From positions 52,759-116,758 of the forward strand of contig JAEZET010000005.1 in the NCBI GenBank assembly GCA_023433065.1: a stretch of DNA of 64,000 nt, written 5' to 3'. The translations under genes and the position numbers were made by a program. This stretch comes from Cyanobacteria bacterium OH_CBrB_359. Lineage in GTDB: Bacteria > Cyanobacteriota > Vampirovibrionia > Gastranaerophilales > Gastranaerophilaceae. Shown piece after piece: positions 1-7,512 of this stretch (positions are counted from its first letter, which is position 1; the number at the start of each line of letters is the position of its first letter). Under the pieces are notes generated by a model. It saw nothing but the letters and a program-made list of their open reading frames with translations, did not search any database and was not told the DNA's origin.

Positions 1-447
<447 letters not shown>

Positions 448-460
448 GGCACAATGTGCC
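448..460. promoter_or_regulatory. Palindromic operator-like site GGCACAATGTGCC
   Basis: A perfect 6+1+6 inverted repeat sits directly before the Shine-Dalgarno sequence (about 462-468) of the gene at 475. Its position suits a repressor site or a small RNA hairpin controlling the cassette. Its left half, TTGGCACAA, is the reverse complement of a TTGTGCCAA motif found twice near the right end of the element (9917-9936). Confidence 0.4.
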
Positions 461-474
461 TAGGAAGAGCTGAA

Positions 475-747
475 ATGGCTAAACAAGAAATTTTTATGCA
501 ATATTTTTGCCAAAATTGCGATTGCATATTTTTAGACAAAGATGTAAAAGGCAGAATAACACCTATCAAAGGTTTCTACTGCCCTGAATGTCAGGCATTA
601 GGATTTAAAAATCCAGAAGAAAGACCTAAAAAGAAATTTACTAAAGCACAGGTTGAAAATATGCAAAAACATCAATTCAAAAAGCGGAAAAATAGTTCAA
701 AAACAGAAGTAGATTATAACACAAGGATTAAAGGAGATAAAAAATGA
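475..747 (+). CDS. Small zinc-ribbon protein of the element
   Basis: This is a 90-residue basic protein with two CxxC pairs, FCQNC near residue 13 and YCPEC near residue 36, which look like a zinc ribbon. A Lys-rich tail follows. The start chosen is ATG 475, which has AGGAAGAG just upstream; an earlier in-frame ATG at 454 lies before that site and inside the palindrome. The stop overlaps the next start in an ATGA junction, so it opens a translationally coupled cassette. Zinc ribbons of this size are common in phage and plasmid modules, where they bind nucleic acid. No family is recognised with certainty. Confidence 0.6.
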   Translation: MAKQEIFMQYFCQNCDCIFLDKDVKGRITPIKGFYCPECQALGFKNPEERPKKKFTKAQVENMQKHQFKKRKNSSKTEVDYNTRIKGDKK

Positions 748-896
748 ATCTAATTAAATTATATCAGAATTTTTTGCGTCTACATGTCGATAAAAAGTGG
801 CTACAAAACTACAAAAATGCTGTGGTTTTGGGCGAAAGATTCATAGGTAATTACTACATAGTTATATTTGAGGCTGAAGGGGAAGAAGCAAAATGA
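744..896 (+). CDS. Hypothetical 50-residue protein
   Basis: This short frame begins at ATG 744, preceded by AAGGAG (730-735). It ends in a TGA that overlaps the next gene's ATG at 893. The product starts MNLIKLYQNF and ends in the acidic stretch EAEGEEAK. No domain is recognised. The ribosome site and ATGA junctions on both sides support real translation as part of the cassette. It may be a small phage-type accessory protein; that is inference only. Confidence 0.5.
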   Translation: MNLIKLYQNFLRLHVDKKWLQNYKNAVVLGERFIGNYYIVIFEAEGEEAK

Positions 897-1384
897 AACA
901 GTACATATTAATAGAAAATTTTAAGGACGCAAAAGTAGCTGAATTTAAGATATCATCAAGTGAAGATGAATATATCCGTTTCAAGAAGTTTGACTTACAA
1001 TCAATAATTCCAAGAAAATTATATGAAAAACTCGTAAAAAACAGTTTATATGAGTCATTAATAACTGGATTTAACACTAACGATAGTTCATGCGGAATCC
1101 ATAGACTTGTTATGTGTTTATATGATAACTGTATAAAAAATAAAGTTCATCATATAAATAAAAAATGCGGTATAAATAACATTTGTAATCTCATCAACGG
1201 CGAAAAACCTTGGCATGATAAAGTTCATAGGGAAATGACTGTTGAACAAGGCAAAATCGAATCTTTTAAAAAACAAAATGCTTTAAAAAAGAAGATTTTT
1301 AAAAGCAAAAGATTTACTGTAGCCAATAATGAAATATTAGTAAGAAAAATATTAGAATTAAGAGGGATAAATAATGAAAATTAA
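893..1384 (+). CDS. HNH_3-like endonuclease or phage-type protein
   Basis: This is a 163-residue protein. Its central region (about residues 68-112) reads GIHRLVM, then VHHINKKCGINNICNL, then WHDKVH. That matches the layout of phage HNH_3 endonucleases: a His-Arg-Leu-Val segment, a His-His pair, an Asn, an NL and a downstream His. The N-terminal part is unrecognised and the C-terminus is Lys-rich. It sits in the overlapping cassette, four bases into the preceding gene and 11 bases over the next. If active it would nick or cut DNA; a structural role is also possible. The motif is visible, but the activity is inferred. Confidence 0.5.
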   Translation: MKQYILIENFKDAKVAEFKISSSEDEYIRFKKFDLQSIIPRKLYEKLVKNSLYESLITGFNTNDSSCGIHRLVMCLYDNCIKNKVHHINKKCGINNICNLINGEKPWHDKVHREMTVEQGKIESFKKQNALKKKIFKSKRFTVANNEILVRKILELRGINNEN

Positions 1385-1589
1385 AGATATTGAACGAGCA
1401 ATACAGAAAAAAATTAAGAAAAGCAAAATTTCAGAAATCATAAATTACTTTTTCTACTGGGATTCTTTTTTGATTTGGCTAGAAAAAAGGAAAGAAAAAT
1501 CAAATTCAGCTTTAGATGGAAATTTTCAAACAAGATGGCAATTTATACTTGAATTTGAAAAAGGCTATACAGATGAAGAACCCTTTTAA
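1374..1589 (+). CDS. Hypothetical 71-residue protein
   Basis: This is a small Lys-rich protein with an aromatic centre (YFFYWDSFLIWLE) and an acidic end. It starts inside the end of the preceding gene, so it is likely translated by coupling. It is the last gene of the cassette. A hairpin follows about 80 bp later at 1668-1690. No family is recognised. Confidence 0.45.
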   Translation: MKIKDIERAIQKKIKKSKISEIINYFFYWDSFLIWLEKRKEKSNSALDGNFQTRWQFILEFEKGYTDEEPF

Positions 1590-1667
1590 TACAAGAGTTC
1601 AAACCAAAAGAAAAGTATAAAAAATAAATTTAAAATAACCGTTTTCTATACTTAAAAAATATCAAAA

Positions 1668-1690
1668 AGTAAGAGTTTTTCTCTCTTACT
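1668..1690 (-). terminator. Hairpin AGTAAGAG/CTCTTACT
   Basis: An 8-bp perfect inverted repeat with a 7-nt loop lies between the small-gene cassette and the HTH gene. Read on the minus strand it is followed by TTTTTG, as in an intrinsic terminator. On the plus strand it has no T tract and could only act as a stem-loop at the transcript end. Confidence 0.4.
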
Positions 1691-1736
1691 AATAAACCTT
1701 AAATTATTAATTACAAAATTACAGGAGTAAATTTAA

Positions 1737-1907
1737 ATGAAATTATTAAATGTCGCTGAAACAGCAAATATATTAAAAATTAAAAAATCTACAATTTATG
1801 CTTGGGTGCATCAAAAGAAAATCCCCTTTATAAAATTGTATGGCAAATTGTGTTTTGAATATGAAGATATTTTAGTATTTATAAACACAAACAGAATAAC
1901 ACTGTAA
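1737..1907 (+). CDS. MerR-type HTH protein, possible excisionase
   Basis: This 56-residue protein begins MKLLNVAETANILKIKKST, then YAWVHQKKIP and FIKLYGKLCF. This is the HTH_17/excisionase pattern: an 'xxxEAAxxLxxxxxTxYxWVxxxKIPxxK' helix-turn-helix followed by a short wing. AGGAG lies at 1723-1727. It sits immediately before the integrase gene, the usual place for a recombination directionality factor. The likely role is DNA binding that controls excision of the element or int transcription. The fold is fairly clear; the excisionase role is inferred from position. Confidence 0.7.
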   Translation: MKLLNVAETANILKIKKSTIYAWVHQKKIPFIKLYGKLCFEYEDILVFINTNRITL

Positions 1908-1917
1908 AAGAGTTATA

Positions 1918-1985
1918 GAAAAAAGTACTTGAAATCATTTTAATAAAATGCTATTCTTAATTTATGAAAAAAGTACTATAAATCA
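1918..1985 (+). promoter_or_regulatory. int promoter with a direct repeat
   Basis: A promoter-like pair TTGAAA (1929-1934) and TATTCT (1952-1957) is spaced by 17 bp. The 12-mer GAAAAAAGTACT occurs at 1918-1929 and again at 1966-1977, each followed by a similar ATCA-ending tail. The first copy overlaps the -35 box and the second lies where the transcript would start. The copies are 48 bp apart. They could be binding sites for integrase, for the adjacent HTH protein, or for a repressor. Confidence 0.45.
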
Positions 1986-2001
1986 ATGAAAGGGAAATAT
2001 T

Positions 2002-3108
2002 ATGTCAGTTAGAAAAAGAGGCAAAGCCTATCAAATAGATTACATAGACGTATCTGGGAAAAGGGTAAGAAAATCTGGTTTCAAAACTAAAGAAGATGCA
2101 AAGCAGGCAGAAGCAAAACTGCTTGTTGATGTAGCAAAAGGAATAAGCACAATACAAAATAAAATAATCACCTTTAAAGTGGCTTCTGAGCACTATATAA
2201 ATACTCAACTTAAAAACTATTGCAAAGAATCAACCTATGATGAATATAAAAGAATGATTAATACTCATTTAGTCCCATTTTTTGGTGATATGAGACTTAT
2301 CAACATCAAAAAGAACACTATTGAAGATTTTATTACTTATCAAAAAAACAATACAAATGTTTGTGATAACACCATAAATAAACATCTTACAATATTAAGT
2401 GCGATTCTTGAGAAACAAGTTGAAAATGAAAATTTATACATCAACTATGCAAGAAGAGTTAAAAAATTACCTATAGAACAAAAAGAAACCAGAGCCTTAA
2501 CAAAAAAAGAAATAGGAATCATTTTAAACATCTGTAAAAAAGATTATGAGCAGTTTTTACCTCTACTTTATACTGCAATAAACACAGGTCTTAGAAAAGG
2601 CGAAATTTTGGCACTAAGATGGCAGAATATAAACTTTAAAGAAGAACTAATAAAAGTTCAACATAGTTTATATAAAGGTAAATTGACAACCCCAAAATCA
2701 AAAACGTCTAAAAGGTCTATCAATATGAGCAAAAGTCTTAAAAAGGTTCTGCTTGAATTAAAACTTGAAACTAGTGGCAAAGATGAAAATTTTGTTTTTA
2801 CAAATTCAAATAACGGGGCTTTAGACTCTAAAAATATAATAAATAGATTTTATAAACCTTTAATTAAAAAATCAGATATCGGGCATGTAAGATTTCACGA
2901 TTTACGTCATACCTTTGCCAGTCAATTAATTACAAATGGTGTAGATATTAAATACATTCAAACCCAATTGGGACACGCAAGTACTAGAATGACTTTGGAC
3001 ACTTATGGACATTTATTACCTGATTCCAATGAAAAAGCTTTAAAAGTCTTAGATAATCTATGCCTTTTCCCTGAAATTGTAAAAGCATCTGAACAAAATA
3101 ATGCCTAA
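2002..3108 (+). CDS. int: Tyrosine recombinase (phage-type integrase)
   Basis: This 368-residue integrase catalyses site-specific insertion and excision of the element, here at a tRNA-Gly gene. Residues 1-50 are an arm-binding domain (VRKRGKAYQIDYIDVSGKRV). Residues about 55-150 form the SAM-like core-binding domain. The catalytic domain shows the expected residues: Arg in TGLRKGE, HDLRHT, the second His in LGHAS, and the nucleophile Tyr in TLDTYGHL. Length and motifs are complete, so it is probably active. It is preceded by a small HTH protein, and direct repeats overlap its promoter. Its substrate is inferred from the truncated tRNA gene at the far end of the element. Confidence 0.95.
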   Translation: MSVRKRGKAYQIDYIDVSGKRVRKSGFKTKEDAKQAEAKLLVDVAKGISTIQNKIITFKVASEHYINTQLKNYCKESTYDEYKRMINTHLVPFFGDMRLINIKKNTIEDFITYQKNNTNVCDNTINKHLTILSAILEKQVENENLYINYARRVKKLPIEQKETRALTKKEIGIILNICKKDYEQFLPLLYTAINTGLRKGEILALRWQNINFKEELIKVQHSLYKGKLTTPKSKTSKRSINMSKSLKKVLLELKLETSGKDENFVFTNSNNGALDSKNIINRFYKPLIKKSDIGHVRFHDLRHTFASQLITNGVDIKYIQTQLGHASTRMTLDTYGHLLPDSNEKALKVLDNLCLFPEIVKASEQNNA

Positions 3109-3110
3109 TA

Positions 3111-3174
3111 AATCCTCTTTCAAACATAAGTATTAAATATGTGTTATTATTTAATTAAAAATTGGAAGAGGATT
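3111..3174 (+). promoter_or_regulatory. Inverted repeat covering a ribosome-binding site
   Basis: AATCCTCTT (3111-3119) is the exact reverse complement of AAGAGGATT (3166-3174). The right arm contains the AGAGG ribosome site of the gene at 3179. A smaller inverted pair (ACATA/TATGT) lies within the loop. In RNA the stem would hide the ribosome site, suggesting translational control or protection from read-through out of int. Confidence 0.35.
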
Positions 3175-3178
3175 AAAA

Positions 3179-3394
3179 ATGGGACGTGGCGGTCAAAGGG
3201 TAGGTGCAGGAAGGAAATCTACTGGTAAACCTACAACAAAAGCAACTATATATTTAGAAGACCGAGAACTATTAAATTCTATAGCTAAAGATTTAAACAT
3301 CACTGTAAATGAATTAATTCATAAAACCTTTCGTAACGAAGAAATTATAAACATAATTAAGTCTTTAAAATTATCTAAGCAAAATCAATTATAA
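3179..3394 (+). CDS. Small basic Gly-Arg N-terminus protein
   Basis: This 71-residue protein starts GRGGQRVGAGRKSTGKP, a phage-associated basic N-terminus. A stretch compatible with a ribbon-helix-helix fold follows (KATIYLEDRELLNSIAKDL, then NITVNELIHKTF). That layout suggests a small DNA-binding regulator. Its start is served by AGAGG, which is locked in a possible hairpin. Its end overlaps the convergent ATPase gene by 6 bp. The family is not certain. Confidence 0.55.
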   Translation: MGRGGQRVGAGRKSTGKPTTKATIYLEDRELLNSIAKDLNITVNELIHKTFRNEEIINIIKSLKLSKQNQL

Positions 3395-5593
3395 GCTATT
3401 ATATTCCTGAACAATTTGGTTTAATTGCTTAACATGTTTTGGGTCAATTTCTTCAACAATTTTTAAGATTTGATTAATAGATTTTTCAACCATACTCTTA
3501 TCACCAATATTACATGCTGGTGAGGATTCTCCATGGGATAATAAATTTAAAATTGCATCAATTTCACAAGACAATTCCCAAGATACCTTAAGTTCATTTA
3601 GCTTCCTAGCAATTGGCATATGCTTAGGAATTTTAAATCCTAAAAAAGTATCCATAAATCTTCTAGCCATATTCGTTATAGTAAATAATTCCTCACAATC
3701 AGATTGAGAACTATTAATAAAATTGTATAATTTGCAATATAAAAAACTGTATTCATTTGTAAATAGCTCAAGTGTTTTTGGCATATTTTTAATTATAGAA
3801 GTATCATTACTTCTTTGCACAATAAACCTTTTATAATTGTTATCTTCATCCTTTTTATCAGAACAAAACAGCTTATAAAAATCATAATTATGCGTTGACA
3901 TAAATAATTGTTTAACTTTAGTTTGATATTTTGTTATTAATCCATAGACAGCATATATATTATTAACATCAAGACTAGAAATTGGGTCGTCAACAAATAC
4001 GATAGTTTCTTTTAGTTCTTTTGTATCTAACTTATCTAAATTTGTCAAAAAATGTGAAATAGCAATAGCTGTTTTTTCACCTTCACTCAAGTTTTTTGCA
4101 ACTTCTTTATCCCTGTATAAGAATGTCTTATCGTCAATTACTTCTATTTTTATTTTATTCTCTTGCCCAAATAAAAAGTCTAGTTTTTTATTTACTTCAT
4201 TAGCACCTTTATTAAACTGTGATATTTCAGATTCGATTTCCATTATTTCTTGAACTAGATTTTCCTTTTTCTGTTTAAAGCCATTGTTTAGCCACAGATT
4301 AAATTTTTTAATCTGTTTCTGAAATATACAATATTTTTTATCCATTAGTGTTACCGCAATATAATATTTTATTACCTTATCTTTAAGTTCTTGCTTATGT
4401 TTTTGAATATTTTGTTTATTTAAATTATGTTCATCTATAAGATTATTAATATGTTTAATTACATTGTTTAAATCTTCCACTTTGAAATCAAGGTCAAATG
4501 ACATTGGATTTAAAAAGTTTCTTGTTTTTTCATTGATGAGAATTACAGCTTTTTCACAAGTTAATTTATTCTGTTTTTTTAACTCATCAAAAGAACCTTT
4601 AAGTTCAATATATTTTTCCTGATATTTCTCTGAAAATTCACTTTGGTGGGGAATCTCAAGATTTATAGGCTTAACAACTTCTATTAATTTTTCGATTTCA
4701 TTTTTAAAATCTTCAAACTCTTTATTGAAGTGTTCATTTAAATTCTGCATTAAATCATTTGGCAACATCTGTCCACAAAACTTACATTTTTCAACAGTTT
4801 CGTGTAGTTTTTTACCTTCATAAACCCATTTTTCTAGTTCAGGATTATTAATTAGCTCTTCTAAAGTTTTAGAAGGTGTTATTGTCTGGTGTAGTTTTTC
4901 TTGAATATGAGCAATATTATATGGTTTAATTTCATTTATTGCTGTAATTATCTTTGTATTATCTGTAGTTTTATATTCCCTTACAAAACTATATATTAAA
5001 GTATCTTCAATTTCTGCATGTTTAAGTAATTCATTTATATCTGAATCTCTTATGTACTGGTCAAATTGAGTTTTTGTAAATGGTTCAGATAATTCAAGCA
5101 TATCTTTTATAACTTTAGCTTGCCTTGAATGTTCATCGTCCAAATACTTTGTTTTTTGCTTAACAGCACTTTCTATATTAGAAATTACTTTTTTAGTTTT
5201 TTCTAAATTATCTTTTAAAACCTTTAATTCTTTTTGCTTAGTAATATTCTCCTCTCCCAACATCAAAATAGGAACAGGTAAACATTCGTCAAATCTTAAA
5301 TTATGTTTTGTATAATCTGAATTAAAAACTTTAACTTTTATTTCGTTAACTAACTCACTTGTGGTTATTGAACCATCATTATGAACTAATTTAAAATTCA
5401 TATCAGAATAATCTTTTTTTAGTTCATCTAATTTATGATTGTTATCAAATAAGCAAAATATTTTAGATATAGTTGTTTTCCCAGAATAGTTCCATCCATA
5501 AAGAACATTAAATCTTTTAAAAATAATTTCATCATCTTTAAAATCTTTAAATCTACCAAATTTCTTTATCTCAATATTTTTTATACTCTTCAT
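3389..5593 (-). CDS. AAA_13 zinc-hook ATPase, RloC/PrrC-like
   Basis: This ATPase of about 734 residues has an SMC/Rad50-like layout. There is a Walker A at GWNYSGKTT, VFNSDYTKHNLRF after it, and a long coiled coil interrupted by CKFCGQ, a CxxC zinc hook. Then come the signature LSEGEKTAIA and the Walker B region IVFVDDPISSLD. A C-terminal helical region holds RRFMDTF and, about 40 residues on, LLSHGE. In PrrC and RloC a related Arg-x3-Glu...His triad forms the tRNA anticodon nuclease; here Glu is replaced by Asp. It follows the CBASS operon after 112-130 bp without a strong terminator. The start is uncertain: TTG 5611 or ATG 5593, neither with a good ribosome site. A defence role is likely; the exact target is inferred. 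Confidence 0.75.
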   Translation of the reverse strand: MKSIKNIEIKKFGRFKDFKDDEIIFKRFNVLYGWNYSGKTTISKIFCLFDNNHKLDELKKDYSDMNFKLVHNDGSITTSELVNEIKVKVFNSDYTKHNLRFDECLPVPILMLGEENITKQKELKVLKDNLEKTKKVISNIESAVKQKTKYLDDEHSRQAKVIKDMLELSEPFTKTQFDQYIRDSDINELLKHAEIEDTLIYSFVREYKTTDNTKIITAINEIKPYNIAHIQEKLHQTITPSKTLEELINNPELEKWVYEGKKLHETVEKCKFCGQMLPNDLMQNLNEHFNKEFEDFKNEIEKLIEVVKPINLEIPHQSEFSEKYQEKYIELKGSFDELKKQNKLTCEKAVILINEKTRNFLNPMSFDLDFKVEDLNNVIKHINNLIDEHNLNKQNIQKHKQELKDKVIKYYIAVTLMDKKYCIFQKQIKKFNLWLNNGFKQKKENLVQEIMEIESEISQFNKGANEVNKKLDFLFGQENKIKIEVIDDKTFLYRDKEVAKNLSEGEKTAIAISHFLTNLDKLDTKELKETIVFVDDPISSLDVNNIYAVYGLITKYQTKVKQLFMSTHNYDFYKLFCSDKKDEDNNYKRFIVQRSNDTSIIKNMPKTLELFTNEYSFLYCKLYNFINSSQSDCEELFTITNMARRFMDTFLGFKIPKHMPIARKLNELKVSWELSCEIDAILNLLSHGESSPACNIGDKSMVEKSINQILKIVEEIDPKHVKQLNQIVQEYNSL

Positions 5594-5723
5594 ACTGCAA
5601 TAACCAATCAAAAATGGAGGTTTTTATATTGATAATTTGAATCTATCATCTCATATTTTTTAATAAAGGGTATAAAATATTAGATAATTACTTAATATTT
5701 TTTAGTATTTTATATTCTAAAAG

Positions 5724-6851
5724 TTATGATATAGAAAATGTTTTGATAAACCCACCATTATCTCTATTCATATCATATAAAATAAAATTTAAATCTGCTT
5801 TTGCCATTCTAGCTCTTCCTATTTCAATAGCTATTGAAACTGGTACGGCAGGAAAAATAGAAATATCACCATCTGACTTGCACTGTTTTTTAATTTCATT
5901 TAAAAGGTAAATAAAATTTTTATTAAATTCTTTTAATATATTTCTATTCGTTACAAAATTAGGAGTTGGATTTTCTATAGTAAACGTCCATATGCTAACA
6001 TCCTCCCCTAAAGTTTTTTGAATTATATCGTTTTGAATGTTAGCACTAAGTGAAATATTAATAGCTATGTTAGAGCCGTCATTATTAGATGGCGGAATAA
6101 TTTTAAAAGCAACCATTTCCTTTGATTTCGTATTATCCCAACACCAACTTTCCTTGTCTCTGCGCTTTTGATATACTCTGGTATTTTTTTTGTCATCAAG
6201 TAATGTTCCTAAATATACCAAAAGCGGTATCGGAGCAAGGGCACATATAGAAATATTATTCAAATTTTCATATCTGTCATATAGTTGACTGATTTTTCTT
6301 GTTAAATTATTTTTCTCAATTTCCCAAAAATTTTCTTCATTATCATATATCTCACTGCCTTTTATCGATATATCTATTGGTGTGGTTAATGCAGGGCAAT
6401 AATTTTCTGCGATAATTGCATCAGTTACTTCATTATCCTCAATGTAAATTTTATCTTTACCTATTTTTGCATAATATTTTATAGGATATGTTTCTGGTTT
6501 TTTACTCATATCCATCATTTTTTTTACCCATTGTTCATTATTTTTTTTCATTTCTATTAAACGGTCAGCAGGATGGGAATCAACCTCGTCTTTGTCTATT
6601 CTTCTATGGCAATCATCGCATAATAACATTAAATTACTAATATCTTTTTTTAATTTAGGAGAGTTTTTAGCATCCCAACGAGGGCCTCCTTTTTTATCTG
6701 CATATATGTGTGCAATATAGCCCCTATTTCTAAGTCTTTTAGTTAAAGTATCAACGGTTAAATCTTTATTACAACCTTCATATTGACAACGGCCACCTGC
6801 TCTACCCCATAATACAATCATTATTTTTTCTGATATATCAGTTTCCGACAT
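5724..6851 (-). CDS. cap5: CBASS effector nuclease, HNH-SAVED (Cap5-like)
   Basis: This 375-residue protein combines an N-terminal HNH nuclease with a C-terminal SAVED domain. The HNH part shows RCQYEGC, IAHIYA, then NLMLLCDDCHRRID, which gives the two Cys pairs, the catalytic His and the Asn. The C-terminal part has the SAVED-type segment IFPAVPVSIAIEIGR near residue 330. In known Cap5 proteins the SAVED domain binds a cyclic dinucleotide made by the CD-NTase and oligomerisation activates DNA degradation, killing the infected cell. AGGAGG precedes the ATG by one base after the E2 stop codon, so the three genes are an operon. Key residues are intact. Confidence 0.92.
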   Translation of the reverse strand: MSETDISEKIMIVLWGRAGGRCQYEGCNKDLTVDTLTKRLRNRGYIAHIYADKKGGPRWDAKNSPKLKKDISNLMLLCDDCHRRIDKDEVDSHPADRLIEMKKNNEQWVKKMMDMSKKPETYPIKYYAKIGKDKIYIEDNEVTDAIIAENYCPALTTPIDISIKGSEIYDNEENFWEIEKNNLTRKISQLYDRYENLNNISICALAPIPLLVYLGTLLDDKKNTRVYQKRRDKESWCWDNTKSKEMVAFKIIPPSNNDGSNIAINISLSANIQNDIIQKTLGEDVSIWTFTIENPTPNFVTNRNILKEFNKNFIYLLNEIKKQCKSDGDISIFPAVPVSIAIEIGRARMAKADLNFILYDMNRDNGGFIKTFSIS

Positions 6852-6852
6852 A

Positions 6853-7512
6853 TTATCCTCCTATTTTATCAATATCCAGCATATATTCTTGTACGTTTTT
6901 TTCAAACTTTCGTATTGATTTTAACAATTTTTGAAATTTACAATTTTTAATTAATTTGTTACATCCACAGTTACATCTCATATATCCTTTAGGTCTATAG
7001 TTGGCTTCTTTTATTTTAAGTAATAGATTTATAACGTCTTCTTTTGACTTTAAAATATTAGGGTACTGCTCAAGATAGTAATCAAATATACCTGTTGCAC
7101 CATGATTAGATTCACCATAAGGCCATTTACCGTGTTTTTCTTTATAAGAGTATTGGGACAAATAATTAATGACAATCTTTTCAATATAATCATTAAGAGA
7201 ATACGTTGGCATTAATATTTTTCTTATTTCTGGATATCTACCTACACATAAACTACCATCTCCATTTATATGGTTTTCATCAGAACGTATAATTCGTTTA
7301 TTAGTTTCAATAACCGTTGGTAGTTTTTTAGGATATTTATTTGTTATAAATATAGCTATTTTATATTGGTCTGAATAAATTTCATCTAATATTGTTACAG
7401 TGAATCCTAAGTAACCATGTATAATAACCATTCCGTCTTTTTCATATAACTTTAGCCCTGTATGTATTTTATTTATTTCTCTAAATTGTAGTTTTAGATT
7501 ATGAAAAAGCAT
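6853..7512 (-). CDS. cap2: CBASS E2-like protein (type II-short Cap2)
   Basis: This 219-residue protein has a prokaryotic ubiquitin-conjugating (E2) fold signature: PKKLPTVIET, then NHINGDGSLCVGRYPE, with the expected catalytic Cys at about residue 89. A Cys-rich segment (RCNCGCNKLIKNCKF, about 179-193) resembles a SEC-C metal-binding motif. No E1 or JAB protease domain is fused or encoded nearby, which makes this a type II-short CBASS. In that class the stand-alone E2 is reported to prime the CD-NTase by conjugation. The gene starts 14 bp inside the end of the CD-NTase gene, so the two are translationally coupled. The C-terminal Gly-Gly coincides with the ribosome site of the next gene. Confidence 0.88.
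   Translation of the reverse strand: MLFHNLKLQFREINKIHTGLKLYEKDGMVIIHGYLGFTVTILDEIYSDQYKIAIFITNKYPKKLPTVIETNKRIIRSDENHINGDGSLCVGRYPEIRKILMPTYSLNDYIEKIVINYLSQYSYKEKHGKWPYGESNHGATGIFDYYLEQYPNILKSKEDVINLLLKIKEANYRPKGYMRCNCGCNKLIKNCKFQKLLKSIRKFEKNVQEYMLDIDKIGG

Noticed and set aside
6853..6860. Ubiquitin-like Gly-Gly C-terminus on the E2-like protein
   Set aside because: The GGA GGA codons are the AGGAGG ribosome site of the next gene, so the Gly pair is most likely a by-product.
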